From: Tunturiibacter gelidiferens
GTDB taxonomy: Bacteria; Acidobacteriota; Terriglobia; Terriglobales; Acidobacteriaceae
DNA: 64,000 nt
Assembly (NCBI RefSeq): GCF_014201335.1
Contig: NZ_JACHEB010000006.1
Span: 186,001-250,000 of the forward strand
Reading direction: 5' to 3'
The position numbers and the translations under genes are program-made. This document shows, piece after piece, positions 44,017 to 53,689 of the stretch (its first letter is position 1; each line of letters starts with the position of its first letter). Below the pieces are notes generated by a model, which saw nothing but the letters and a program-made list of their open reading frames with translations, was not told where the DNA came from and did not search any database.

Positions 44017-46812
44017 TCAGAGCCGGCTCATCTTATGTGACCGGAGGTCCTGGGCCAGACGCCTGACCCGCGTGCTTTCCCTCTTGCTTTCGGGAGTCTC
44101 TGCCCCGCGCCGGACCCACTCATCCCAAACCTGCTCACTCGACCGGTAATACGCGAACGCCGCTTCTTCAGCGGAGTGCCTGTCCGAGGATGATGCTCCC
44201 GGAGCGAACGCCAGACGGCGTTGTAGGTTCCCCTCGGTTTCAAGACATAGTCCAATATTTCGCAGAACCTGCAGGCTCGGGGATGAATCACCAAATTCCT
44301 GCAACAACGGTAATGCGGCATCCGCGTCTCGCGTCGCGCCGGATACATCGTTGACGCTGAGTTCAGCGTCGCTGAGCTTGCAGTAGGATCCCAATAGGTG
44401 CAGCCTGCCATGTGGGCTGGTCTCTGCCAGAGCCTGACGAATCTGGTTAGCCTCCCGCAGCGCAGAGAGGCGTTCAGTTGACTCCTTTGGCCGAAGCAAC
44501 ACATCTGCGAGCGCCTCGTCCCGCACTGCGATTCTATGTTTCGTCTCGGCCGCATAAAGGGGCTCCAGATTCTTCGTCAAAGCGATCGATCTTCGATACC
44601 AAGACGCCGCTTCCTCCGGCATGACTTGCCGATAGGCGTCACCCATAATTGACATCGAGACTGCCGTATCGTAGCTGGCCTGCGCATTCCTGCTGTCGTT
44701 TACTGAAAGTAACTCCGCAATCTGAAGCATCTTGCGTGCGTAGACTTGCGCCTGTTTCGACTGGCTGAGATTCAGGAAGCTTCTTCCCGAAAGCGTGAGC
44801 ACCATGCGCTGGTAAGCGAGTAATAGCTCACGGCGTGTCTGAATGGAAGAAGGAAATCTCTGTATTAGCGCCTCGGTGAGATGGATCGCCTCTTCCACTT
44901 GACGTAAGGTCTCCTGTTGATCTCCGAGTTCATTCAGTGCCGCGGCCCTTCGCAGGTGGAGGTCTGCAACAAACCTGTCATGCGCTTCGTCACCACTCGG
45001 TTGATCTCCAAAAATCCCGGTAGCCTCGAGGTAGTTAGCCAATGCCTCATCGGGACGAAGCTTATTGAGCGCTACATCTCCCATTCCCGCGTAGATCATC
45101 GTCAACACCTCTGTGCGCATCGGATCGTGCGGGCTCTTCTGCCAGAATGGGCGAGCCAAGGCGAGCCCACTCTGGTACTCCTCGGTCGCTGACCGCGCAT
45201 CTCCGAGGAAGGTATAAATGTCTCCGAGACGCTGGTGTGCCTTGATCACAGCCGCCGTACTCTCGGGGATATTTAGATGGGCCTTCGCCTCTATCGCGGT
45301 CCGCAGAGCGTTTTGATAGCTGGTCACCGCCGTCCCGGAGTTGCCAAGGTTTGCGACAAAGGGAGATCCCTCCAGATCGCCCACCCGGATATATGCCTTC
45401 GAGATCTCCAGCAGCAGCCGGGGATTATCTCCAGTCTTAGCGTTTAGTTGGTTTAGATAAAGCAGAGCTCGGTGAAACAAGGCGGCCTGTGCTTCGGTAG
45501 AGGTCGACGACTGCTGCAGCTTGTCAGTCATCTCCGAGATGGCGGAGTCGGCAAGGCCACGCACCTCGCTGACCCTTCGGTCTGCTACTCTAATCTGCCA
45601 CGCATAACCGAAAAGGAAGACTGCGAGCATTACGACGCTCGCGCAGATCACCAACATCGCTATCCTATGGCGCCTCAGAAATTTGTCGAGCATGTAAAGA
45701 ACAGAAGGTCTTCGGGCCGCTATCGGCCGTCCTCGCAGGAACCGATGCAGATCTTCCTCTAGATGCTGAACTGAAAGATATCGTCTGGATGGCTCTTGCT
45801 GCAGAGCCTTGAGGATTATTGTGTCCAGGTCACCCGACAATTCCTTGCGAATCTGAGCCGGAAGATCCTTAACTGAGCTCGGATTGGCGCGTTCCTCCTC
45901 CAGCACAACTCGCTCTGCTTCTCTGGGACTCAACCCGGCCAGCCTGTATGGTCGCGAGCCAGTGAGAAGCTCAAAGAGTAGAACTCCGAGGGAATAGACG
46001 TCAGTCGCCGTCGAGAGCTGTCTTCCAAGCAGTTGTTCAGGACTTGCATAGTCCGGGGTCATCAACCGTTGCCAGCTCTCTGTCGGAGACCGTTCATTGA
46101 GGAACGACTCCTTCACCAATGGTTTCGCGATTCCGAAGTCGATCAGCTTGACCACTCCCTCGGGAGTCACCAACACGTTGTCCGGCTTAATATCTCTATG
46201 GATAATCAGCTTTTGATGAGCGTGGTGAACAGCAGAACACACCGAGCGAAATAGATCGATCTTTTGTCTTACGCCGAGCTCTCTGGCCGCACTGGCTGCT
46301 GTGATGGGCTGCCCTTCGACGTACTCCATTACGATGAAGGGACGCCCATCTTCCGTCTCTCCTCCATCAAGGATCACTCCGATATTTGGGTGCGTCAGGG
46401 TCGCGAGCATCTGACGTTCATCACGAAATCGCTGAATGACCTCTGACGACGCGACGCCCCTACGAATCATTTTGATCGCGACGATCTGAAAGTATTGATT
46501 GTCCGATCGCACAGCCAGGTAGATGACACCCATTCCGCCGCTGTCAAGCTCCCGCACCAGCTGGTACGGCCCTACCTGGCCTCCGATCTCCGAAGCGCTC
46601 TCGATCGACTCTAGAGCGCTCAACTCACCAGCCAGCATGTTCTGAAGCTCTACTTCAGCTTCATGCTCGTAGTTGAGGAGCGAGTTGACCTCAGAAGCCA
46701 GCTCTTCGTCACCTCCACAAAGAGCCTGGACATCTTCACTCCGACGCTCTGGCGGACTTTCCAACACCCGTTGGAAGATCATCTCGATGAGCTCCCAGCG
46801 ATCGATTTTCAT
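44017..46812 (-). CDS. Transmembrane Ser/Thr protein kinase with TPR repeats
   Basis: The frame extends to 46911, but the ATG at 46812 overlaps the stop of the sigma gene as ATGA, marking translational coupling, and MKIDRWELIEMIFQRVLES is the usual family start. The 931-residue protein has an N-terminal helical segment and a Hanks-type kinase domain (about 75-350) with GGMGVIYLAVR, VAIKMIRRG, HRDIKPDN and DFGIAKP, and YASPEQLLG. One TM helix (about 385-410) and a long TPR-like C-terminal region follow. Such kinases paired with ECF factors are common in Acidobacteriota and probably modulate the sigma factor. Confidence 0.92.
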   Translation of the reverse strand: MKIDRWELIEMIFQRVLESPPERRSEDVQALCGGDEELASEVNSLLNYEHEAEVELQNMLAGELSALESIESASEIGGQVGPYQLVRELDSGGMGVIYLAVRSDNQYFQIVAIKMIRRGVASSEVIQRFRDERQMLATLTHPNIGVILDGGETEDGRPFIVMEYVEGQPITAASAARELGVRQKIDLFRSVCSAVHHAHQKLIIHRDIKPDNVLVTPEGVVKLIDFGIAKPLVKESFLNERSPTESWQRLMTPDYASPEQLLGRQLSTATDVYSLGVLLFELLTGSRPYRLAGLSPREAERVVLEEERANPSSVKDLPAQIRKELSGDLDTIILKALQQEPSRRYLSVQHLEEDLHRFLRGRPIAARRPSVLYMLDKFLRRHRIAMLVICASVVMLAVFLFGYAWQIRVADRRVSEVRGLADSAISEMTDKLQQSSTSTEAQAALFHRALLYLNQLNAKTGDNPRLLLEISKAYIRVGDLEGSPFVANLGNSGTAVTSYQNALRTAIEAKAHLNIPESTAAVIKAHQRLGDIYTFLGDARSATEEYQSGLALARPFWQKSPHDPMRTEVLTMIYAGMGDVALNKLRPDEALANYLEATGIFGDQPSGDEAHDRFVADLHLRRAAALNELGDQQETLRQVEEAIHLTEALIQRFPSSIQTRRELLLAYQRMVLTLSGRSFLNLSQSKQAQVYARKMLQIAELLSVNDSRNAQASYDTAVSMSIMGDAYRQVMPEEAASWYRRSIALTKNLEPLYAAETKHRIAVRDEALADVLLRPKESTERLSALREANQIRQALAETSPHGRLHLLGSYCKLSDAELSVNDVSGATRDADAALPLLQEFGDSSPSLQVLRNIGLCLETEGNLQRRLAFAPGASSSDRHSAEEAAFAYYRSSEQVWDEWVRRGAETPESKRESTRVRRLAQDLRSHKMSRL

Positions 46813-47420
46813 GGCGCCCTCAACGCAGAGTTGTATGACATCTCTCGTCTGAGCCAAGCTTGTCCCAGACGAAGCTCGCGACCTACCGTGGCCACTGAGA
46901 TGCCAACGCACAAGCCGATCTCTTCCGAGGTCATGCCGCCAAAAAATTTCAATTCAATCACCCGACACTTCCTCTTGTCGAACGTGGCCAGCTTAGTCAG
47001 AGCGTCGTCGAGCGAAAGTACATCGAGTCCTCTCTCATGACCAGGTACATTGAGGTCCGGATGAAACGTAGCCCTTATCCCCCCATTTCGCTTATGCGCC
47101 AGACGTCTTCGCGCATGCTCGATCAGAAGGCGCCTCATCGTGTTCGCGGCGATCGCGAAGAAGTGAATTCGGTTCTCCACCTGCATATGTGTCTGATTTG
47201 CCAACCGTAGATACACTTCGTGAACGAGAGCCGTAGGCTGTAAGGTTGGCGCCTTCGACTCGCCCCTCAATCGGATCTTGGCGACACGTACAAGATCGTC
47301 ATACACCATCGCGGTGAGGCGATTGAGAGCCGATTCATCACCTTCTCGCCATCTGACTAGAAGCTGGGTGATATCACCCTGGTCAGGACTTGTTTTGTTC
47401 TCCTGGGTCAGTTCAAGCAT
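46809..47420 (-). CDS. ECF sigma-70 factor (TIGR02999-like)
   Basis: I choose the ATG at 47420: AGGAAGGG lies just upstream, while the longer frame to 47474 adds residues without a ribosome site. The product of about 203 residues has region 2 (YDDLVRVAKIRLRGE, ALVHEVYLRLAN, FFAIAANTMRRLLIEHARRR) and region 4 (KRKCRVIELKFFGGMTSEEI). A helix-turn-helix lies in EIGLCVGISVATVGREL. It overlaps the kinase gene by four bases. No anti-sigma factor with a zinc motif is present. The kinase is likely the partner. Confidence 0.92.
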   Translation of the reverse strand: MLELTQENKTSPDQGDITQLLVRWREGDESALNRLTAMVYDDLVRVAKIRLRGESKAPTLQPTALVHEVYLRLANQTHMQVENRIHFFAIAANTMRRLLIEHARRRLAHKRNGGIRATFHPDLNVPGHERGLDVLSLDDALTKLATFDKRKCRVIELKFFGGMTSEEIGLCVGISVATVGRELRLGQAWLRREMSYNSALRAP

Positions 47421-47612
47421 TGTTCCCTTCCTATTCGATGTCCAAAGAGAGCAAATTGGTTCCATATCATCCAATTTGTCTCTGATTGGACCTAGAACGG
47501 GTCTAGGAAGTTACACTTCTCCCTCTGTTGCCCGCTCTATTTGTTAACGCGCAGTCAACGGCCGAAATCGATCATCGGGTAAATTGATACGCGAAGACTG
47601 AGCCGCACATGC

Positions 47613-47632
47613 GCCCACGTTCGATCGTGGGC
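47613..47632 (-). terminator. Hairpin downstream of the rearranged pstS
   Basis: GCCCACG and CGTGGGC form a 7-bp GC-rich stem with a 6-nt loop about 100 bp after the pstS stop on the minus strand. No T-run follows, so termination activity is uncertain. Confidence 0.3.
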
Positions 47633-47731
47633 ACAGTCCTCTCGCCGATGCAGCCCGGGACAGACTGGAGAACCGGCATTTGAATTATGGCAGGAGAGAC
47701 TAAAATCCCTCGACTACCGTACTGCGTGTAT

Positions 47732-48778
47732 TCAGGGTATCCGAGAGATTTCCTGCATCGCCTCATCGACTACCGACGGAGGGAGTTTCACGTAGTGAAG
47801 CGCATTGACCGAGGTTTGTCCATCTTTGAGCATCCATTTCAGGAAATCGGCCATTGCCTTCGTCTTGGCTGGGTCCTTCATTTTCAGAGGAACTATCTGG
47901 GCAAAATCAGGATGTGGAGTGATCCTGAGATTGCTGATGCGAATCCGAACGTATCGCTCCCTGATGAAAAAATCATCGTTGTGCATCGCTCCGACGACTG
48001 CGACACGACTTATCTTTGGACGGAATTCCTCAGCCGAGTCAGCCCGGAGTGGAAGGCCGGTCCTGGGACGGGCCTGAGAGTGAGGTGGCCGGTGGGTTTT
48101 GGGGCCAAGGGCGACGACGGTGTGGAAGATCTCGTGATTGGCCCCACAGGTGATTACGGCACCAATGATTTAGTCAGCTGTATTTCTAAGTCAATTGGTT
48201 ATGTGCAGCTTCACTATGCGGTCGAGAATCGTCTGCCGTACGGCGATGTTCAGAGCGACACTGGTGGGTTCGTGCGAGCTGCCGAGTCGAGCGTTATGGC
48301 TGCGGCTGCGAGTGCGATTCCGGATAACTATGAACCAGGTGAAAGAAGATATGGGATAGACCCCCTGTCCCGGTTCGCTCTCAATCGAGCCGCGGAAGAT
48401 TCCCGCTAACGCTGCTGCGGTAAACTTCAACTCGGTATTGACGCCATTTACGTGATAAACCGGAACGACAGCTTCCAGAACAGCCGGAATCTGAAGCACA
48501 TCGGGGCCAAGCTTCGTTTGCTGCTCCTGCGGCATTGGTGTGTCGGAGCCAGCAAAGTCCACTTTACCGGCTATTAGCTCTTCGACACCCATACCGGAGC
48601 CGGTTGGCCGATAGTGAATCCTAACTTCGGGATGAAGTTTCCTATAACTCTCAAACCACTTTGAATAGAGTGGATACGGTAGAGTGCTCCCTGCCCCTTG
48701 CAGGGTCTGGGTAAAGCCTGACGAGACAAAGAGAATCAGGAGTAAAAAGACCCGCGTAAAGACTGCACAGATTTTCAT
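47732..48778 (-). pseudogene. PstS-like phosphate-binding protein, copy 2, internally rearranged
   Basis: The minus strand starts MKICAVFTRVFLLLILFVSS (signal peptide, ATG at 48778) and runs through LQGAGSTLPYPLYSKWFESY, PTGSGMGVEELIAGKVDFAGSD and FTAAALAGI (48398). It then jumps to FRGSIESEPGQGVYPISSFTWF (48397-48332), which belongs near the C-terminus. The C-terminal part VPLKMKDPAKTKAMADFLKW to the end lies at 47893-47732. The missing centre, from YLGKIRMWSDPEI to AASAIPDN, lies between them on the plus strand (47894-48328). Put back in order, the four segments (127, 145, 22 and 54 codons) give a 348-residue PstS in frame with no base missing. It cannot make PstS as it stands. It is downstream of a broken OprP-like porin. 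Confidence 0.85.
47891..48331 (+). other. Inverted and displaced central segment of pstS, flanked by AACTAT
   Basis: This block encodes the 145 central codons of pstS on the strand opposite to the rest of the gene. It is bounded on both sides by the hexamer AACTAT in the same orientation (47891-47896 and 48326-48331). Content includes YLGKIRMWSDPEIADANP, IIVVHRSD, TTYLWTEFLSRVSPEWKAG and SIGYVQLHYAVEN. Conservative movement through a circle whose joint reads AACTAT, re-inserted at an AACTAT in the gene, would give exactly this structure. Confidence 0.75.
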
Positions 48779-48818
48779 CGCATCCCTCGCTCTCGTTCCA
48801 CAACTCCAAGCATCCCTC

Positions 48819-50335
48819 TTAGTAGTTGAACTGCAACTGCAACCGCAGCAGGCTACCCTTTTGACGGTTGCTTGGTTTTCCGCCGCCTTCGAAGGTGCGA
48901 TCGCCGTACTGGTATTGAATGGTCGGTTCAAAGTATTTGCCAAGTTCGAATTCGATTCCGAGGTCTCCCTCGCGCACAAGGTACTTTCGCGCATCGAGTT
49001 CCTGCTTCTTTCCGCCGCTATAGTACTGGAAACGAGGATACGGATAGATGGCTACGTTGTGGGGAAACGTCTGCCTGTAGTTCAACAAAGCGTATCCTCC
49101 GTTGAGTCCTTTCTGATCGATATACTTCGTCGCGGGTTGTATTCTGGCCCCGTGCCCCAGTTGTACTTCACCTGAAGCCCCATAGGCTGCGGATAGATGA
49201 TCAGACTTGTGGCGATGCGCCGGTCGTCATAGTTGAAGTCGGCGTGGCTCGGGATTGCGAGTGTACTGGAGCTCAGGTTGGAGACCTTGTACTTCCCTGT
49301 GTAGCCCTGAATGCTGGTCTCAATAAACTGTCCATTTCGCAGCTGAAACGGATAGGTATAGCGTGCCACATAGTGAAAATCGTTGTTGCCCTCAAGGGTG
49401 TTGACGATCTGACCATTGAAGAAGCCAGTGCCAAACTCTCCGAAGTCTCCCGATCCTTTCAACCCGGCTTACCAACTCGTTGAATCGGGCACGTATCGCA
49501 GGTCGAGCCCAGTAATAAAAGATACCGAGGTCGCGCTCATTTGCGAACGCGCTGTTGAGGGCGTCGGTACGGTCGAGATTCAAACGGTTTGAACTGGACG
49601 GCAGTTCCTCGAAGCCATAGGGAATCTTCGATTGGCCGACGCGGAATCTGTTCTGCTTCTCGCGGTCGATCGAGAGATCGAAGTAGGCGTCACGCAACTG
49701 GGCGAAGTTTAGACTGGTGCCGCTGGAGGCGGCAAAGTCGGGCTGAATGTAGACCGCAACGTGATCGCTGACATTGCCGGAGAGGACGAGGCGCAAGCGG
49801 CGAATAAAAAAAGTGTTGCCGGGTCCGATGGATTTGTCGCACTGCTCGCACTTGTAGTTGGGGTTGGCGAGATTATTCTCACGCACCTGCATGTATCCAC
49901 GCAGCGAATACTTGTTGGACCAAAGCTTTGTGTCCTTAACGTACGGCTCTTGCTTCTGCTCCTGCCGCAAAGAAGGAGACGCTATGGCCTCCACGGGAGC
50001 CGCTACCGCCACGGTGGGTGGTGGAATAGGCGTCACGGCCACTTCGGGCGGCGCAGGGGTAACACCCGCTGCGGGAGCCGCGGGAGATGGGGGGGTGCAT
50101 TGGGGTTCAGGAGTTTCATCAGAAGAGCTGTTTGCTCAGCGAAGCAGGACTGAAGCGCATTAGTCTGAACCTGTTGCGCAGCCAGCTGATCCGCCTGATC
50201 AGAAACCGTCTTCCTAAGACGGCGTACCTCATCGCTCTCCGATGTCTCTGAAGTTGGCGTCGTCTGAGTTTGCCCGGATATGGTCTGAACCGAAAAGGCG
50301 AAAAGCACAATCGCGGCTACAAAAGACTGTCTCAT
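48819..50335 (-). pseudogene. OprP/OprO-like phosphate-selective porin, frameshifted
   Basis: Four frames read in succession. The first (50335 down) has a signal peptide (MRQSFVAAIVLFAFSVQTIS) and a coiled coil (VRRLRKTVSDQADQLAAQQ). The second has a Pro/Ala-rich linker and porin strands (LSGNVSDHVAVYIQPDFAAS, FRVGQSKIPYGFEELPSS). The third starts near 49462 with GSGDFGEFGTGFFNGQIVNT and YTGKYKVSNLSSS. The fourth (from about 49125) has QKGLNGGYALLNYRQTFPHN and ends LLRLQLQFNY. The first break is in a run of seven G/C bases (50089-50095). It lies upstream of pstS copy 2, so the two probably formed a phosphate uptake pair. Confidence 0.8.
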
Positions 50336-50712
50336 GGAGGAAACCTCCGGTTAAATACAACTAATCTCGAATTCCTCCTCAAAAAAATGAATGTTCGGGT
50401 AACTTCGTCACCCCGTTGAACAGATGGCAGCGAAAGTTTTGATCGTGAACGTTGAAAACGAACTAGTTGATTCAATCTTCAGATCGATTGTTATCGAATG
50501 CTTCTTGCGCTAGTTGAAATGCGATCAACATGTTGTTGACGTCAAGTTAGGAGATTTTGCCAGCTTTTCATAAAGAAGCATCGTGGTTGCGCGGTCAGAT
50601 CGCGCGACCACACCGCCAAGAGGAAAACCGACTCAAACCACTGATCACCAATTTTCTTTAATAGCTGTTGGGGAGCGTTGTAAAGTCAAGCTGACAAACG
50701 AGAAGACTATTT
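50336..50712. other. Divergent intergenic region between porin and corA relics
   Basis: 377 bp. It holds GGAGG for the porin start and a weak inverted repeat TCAACA/TGTTGA at 50525-50539. I do not see a clear phosphate-box array or another gene. Confidence 0.4.
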
Positions 50713-51766
50713 ATGGTCAATGCCTTTATAAGATTTGGCGACGGCAACACAATAATCTCCTCCGATGCGGGGAAGCTTTCTAGCGCATTTCTAGACCCCT
50801 CCGCACAGTTCTGGGTAGACTTCTGCGCTCCCACTGACCCTGAGCACGCACTCCTCAGAGACCTCTTTGGTTTTCATCCGCTTGCCGTAGAAGACGTCAT
50901 CCATGAAGTTCAAAGGCCGAAACTCGAGAGTTACGCCATGGTCGGGGGCCGTCTAAAGACGGACTATTTCATCCTCGTCATTCATGGTCCCCATATCGAT
51001 CCGGACCCGAACGCCTGTTCCAGACGACCGAACTCGATATCTTCTTTTCGCAGAGGTATCTGGTCACTTTTTACGAGCAGCCAATGTCGTCTGTCCAGGA
51101 GATGTTCAAGCGAGTTGAAGTTAATCCAGAAGTCAAGCAATGGGAGATAGATATATTGCTCTATGAGTTGCTTGATCGTTTGATGGACCAATACGCGCCC
51201 ATCCTCGATGATTTTCAGGAATCACTCGACAAACTCGAGGAACTTGCTATCGATAACCCGCCACCGGAATTCCTTGTGACGATCTCTGATCGCAAAACGG
51301 AGCTGCTCAACCTTCGCCGTATTATGACGCAGCAGCGGGAAATTTCTAGGGAAACTGACGCGGGGAGAGGTGCAGTTCATGGGCCAGTTGTCACGGATTT
51401 ATTTCCGGGACGTTCTTGATCATTTGAACCGCGACGTTGAGTCAATCGACATCTATCGGGATCTGTTGATGGGATGTCGCGACATCTATATGTCGAATAT
51501 CAACAATCGCCTGAACAGGATCATGAAGACGCTGGCAATCATTAGCGTGGTCACTCTGCCCTTGACTGTGATTACAAGCTTTTGGGAATGAACTTCGCAG
51601 ACACGATCTCGGGATTACGAAGCCATTCACATTCGCCGCCGCGATGCTGCTGATGATATGCCTTGGTTTATTTTTCTTTTCTTTTTCCGCAAGAACGGTT
51701 GGCTCTAGCGTTAAGACCTCAACGTTAAATTTGGGGCCAACCAAGCGCATGAGGCTTCATGACTAA
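50713..51766 (+). pseudogene. corA: CorA-type magnesium/cobalt channel, frameshifted
   Basis: The first frame (MVNAFIRFGDGNTIISSDAG, HALLRDLFGFHPLAVEDVIH) runs to about 51015. The next holds LFQTTELDIFFSQRYLVTFY and EVKQWEIDILLYELLDRLMD. From about 51345 a third frame gives LTRGEVQFMGQLSRIYFRDV and LDHLNRDVESIDIYRD, with TM1 LAIISVVTLPLTVITSF. The GMN signature (GMNFADTI) and TM2 (FTFAAAMLLMICLGLFFFSF) need two more changes. Together they cover a whole CorA of about 345 residues. Most breaks are lost bases, but the one near 51350 looks like a gained A. Confidence 0.8.
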
Positions 51767-52002
51767 TTTGCGCATCTAAGCCTCTGAATACTGTGCGGCT
51801 GCGTCAATGAGATCCAGCGGCGCTTCGCCGCCTCTTCCGAGTATTCAATTGCATCGAGTGGCATCAGTCGCGTGAATTCACCATTTGGATACTCCAGCAC
51901 AACGCCCTCTAACTCGTCGAAAATCTTGCAAATTTTGAATGGGTACCTGATGCGGTAAGCGGTGACGATATCGCCGACTTGCGGCCTTCGATGTGTGCGC
52001 AT
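51763..52002 (-). CDS. Small protein of unknown function
   Basis: The 79-residue frame starts at an ATG with GAGG upstream. It has a folded-looking core: PQVGDIVTAYRIRYPFKICK and VVLEYPNGEFTRLMPL, then DAIEYSEEAAKRRW. The N-terminal half resembles short SH3-like or barrel modules only in a general way. No family is recognised. It overlaps the tail of the corA relic by four bases on the opposite strand. Confidence 0.45.
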   Translation of the reverse strand: MRTHRRPQVGDIVTAYRIRYPFKICKIFDELEGVVLEYPNGEFTRLMPLDAIEYSEEAAKRRWISLTQPHSIQRLRCAN

Positions 52003-52212
52003 AGTTGAACCTCATCCGTCGAAACGACTGTAACGACATTATGAATATTCACCGGACCCGGTTGTAACACGTATTAGCGAGGAGCTGCGCACACGAACTG
52101 TGAAAGATTCACCAGAAGATCACTGCTTCCCTGCCCGCAAAGCGCCCCGACAATTCACATTGTCGAGACTTCAATCAGCGTCCATGGCCTCAGACAGACT
52201 TCTGAAATACCC

Positions 52213-53595
52213 CTATACTAAAGTCGTGATGCGCGGGGCAGACGTGACAGCATTGGTGAACGTCATACGAATTCCGTGCTTTGGCCGCAGAATCACCATT
52301 GGGCGAGCTTCGATCGTTTGACCGGGAGTCAGCTGGAAGTCGTATTTTCTGAGCAGATCGCTCAAGATCATGAGGATTTGCAGCATCGCATAATTTCCGC
52401 CGATACAACCTCTCGGACCGCCGCCGAAGGGAAGGTAGGTAAAAGGCGTTCGCAGCTTATCGTTCGCTTTAACGAAACGCTCGGTGTCGAAAACCTCAGG
52501 ATCTTTCCAGTTGCGCGGAGCATGGTGCGCGCCGTACACATACACAATGACCATCGATCCGCGGGGTATCGCGACGTCACCTACGCGGTCGTCTGCAACA
52601 GCCATGCGGTCAATCATCCAGAACGGTGGATAGAGGCGGAGCGCTTCCTGAATGACCTGAGTCGCAAACTCGAACTTTGGGACGTGGCCATGGCTCAGAG
52701 GTTCATCGCCGAGAACGGAATCAAACTCCTGTCGCATCTTTTCGAGACAATCCGGACGCGAGCTCAAGAGATAAAGAAGCCACGATAACGCATTCGACGA
52801 TGTTTCATGGCCAGCGACCAGAAGTTGCATGCTCTCGCTCAGGATGAGCTCGTCGGGCATACCTTCGCCATCGGTGTAACGCGCATCCATCAAAGTCTGC
52901 AGCAGATCGGGACGAGGCGGTTCCTTGCGGCGTCGCTTGATGTATTCCATCAGGACGGCGTCTGCGCGGGTACGCATCTCTTCGTGCCGGCGCAGTTCGC
53001 CCGAGGCGGCGAACCAGGGATTCAGATAGGGCTGAAGGGTCTGCCGAACGATGAATTCCTGAACAGTGCAGATGGTGTAGCTGACTAGATCGATGTCTTC
53101 GTGCTTCAAGGACGCGCCAAACAGTGATCTGGCGACCATCGCGAAGGTAATCTTCATTAGCTGGGGGTAGATGTCGACAGGGCCGTCGTGGATCTGTCTG
53201 TCGAAATCAAGGAGTGATTCAGCAAGGGAGTCCTGCATGATCGAGGACAGCGCATCGAGTTGCTTTCGATCGAAGCCCTTCTGGATGAGACGCCGCTGGG
53301 TGCGCCAGGCCTCTCCGTGGGTCGTGAGAAGACCTTTCCCAAGGAAGTGGCCCATCCGTTTTACTTGAATCTCAGATTTTTGATAGTTCTCCGCATTGGT
53401 CTTCAACACGTGCTGAATGATGGCGGGATCGATAGTAACGATCGCCTCCTTGAGACCACCCAAGTAAAACCGAAAGGTGTCGCCGAAAGTTTCGTTATAT
53501 CTGGCCAAAACCGGCACAGGATTCCGAGCCATTGCTACAGAGTCAGCAAAGCTGCGAAATCGGGAAACGGCGGGGATAGGCGTAGATGTGGTCAT
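52213..53595 (-). CDS. Cytochrome P450
   Basis: I choose the ATG at 53595, which has AGGAAGG six bases upstream; the alternative eight codons earlier lacks a ribosome site. The 460-residue soluble P450 has the I-helix oxygen-activation motif GHETSS (about 262), the ExxR in EALRLYPP (about 320) and the heme-ligand loop FGGGPRGCIGG (about 391), with Cys as thiolate. The sequence is nearest in style to bacterial CYP110/CYP102-like fatty-acid hydroxylases. It lies 94 bp downstream of a desaturase gene on the same strand, suggesting action on the same lipid. No dedicated redox partner is adjacent. Confidence 0.93.
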   Translation of the reverse strand: MTTSTPIPAVSRFRSFADSVAMARNPVPVLARYNETFGDTFRFYLGGLKEAIVTIDPAIIQHVLKTNAENYQKSEIQVKRMGHFLGKGLLTTHGEAWRTQRRLIQKGFDRKQLDALSSIMQDSLAESLLDFDRQIHDGPVDIYPQLMKITFAMVARSLFGASLKHEDIDLVSYTICTVQEFIVRQTLQPYLNPWFAASGELRRHEEMRTRADAVLMEYIKRRRKEPPRPDLLQTLMDARYTDGEGMPDELILSESMQLLVAGHETSSNALSWLLYLLSSRPDCLEKMRQEFDSVLGDEPLSHGHVPKFEFATQVIQEALRLYPPFWMIDRMAVADDRVGDVAIPRGSMVIVYVYGAHHAPRNWKDPEVFDTERFVKANDKLRTPFTYLPFGGGPRGCIGGNYAMLQILMILSDLLRKYDFQLTPGQTIEARPMVILRPKHGIRMTFTNAVTSAPRITTLV

Positions 53596-53689
53596 ACCGT
53601 GCCTTCCTGGTACCTGCATTGAATCGCGGGAAACTTCACGTCACTTGGAGGAAGGAATAGCGAGGCCATAGGTAAAAGATAAAACAGAA

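Noticed and set aside
47687..48409. 240-residue + strand frame as a separate gene
   Set aside because: Only its middle is PstS-like. Both ends are antisense to pstS sequence and it has no suitable start or signal peptide. It is the inverted block inside pstS.
50525..50539. TCAACA/TGTTGA inverted repeat as a phosphate-regulator site
   Set aside because: A single 6-bp dyad, with no direct-repeat pattern as in known Pho boxes. Chance is likely.
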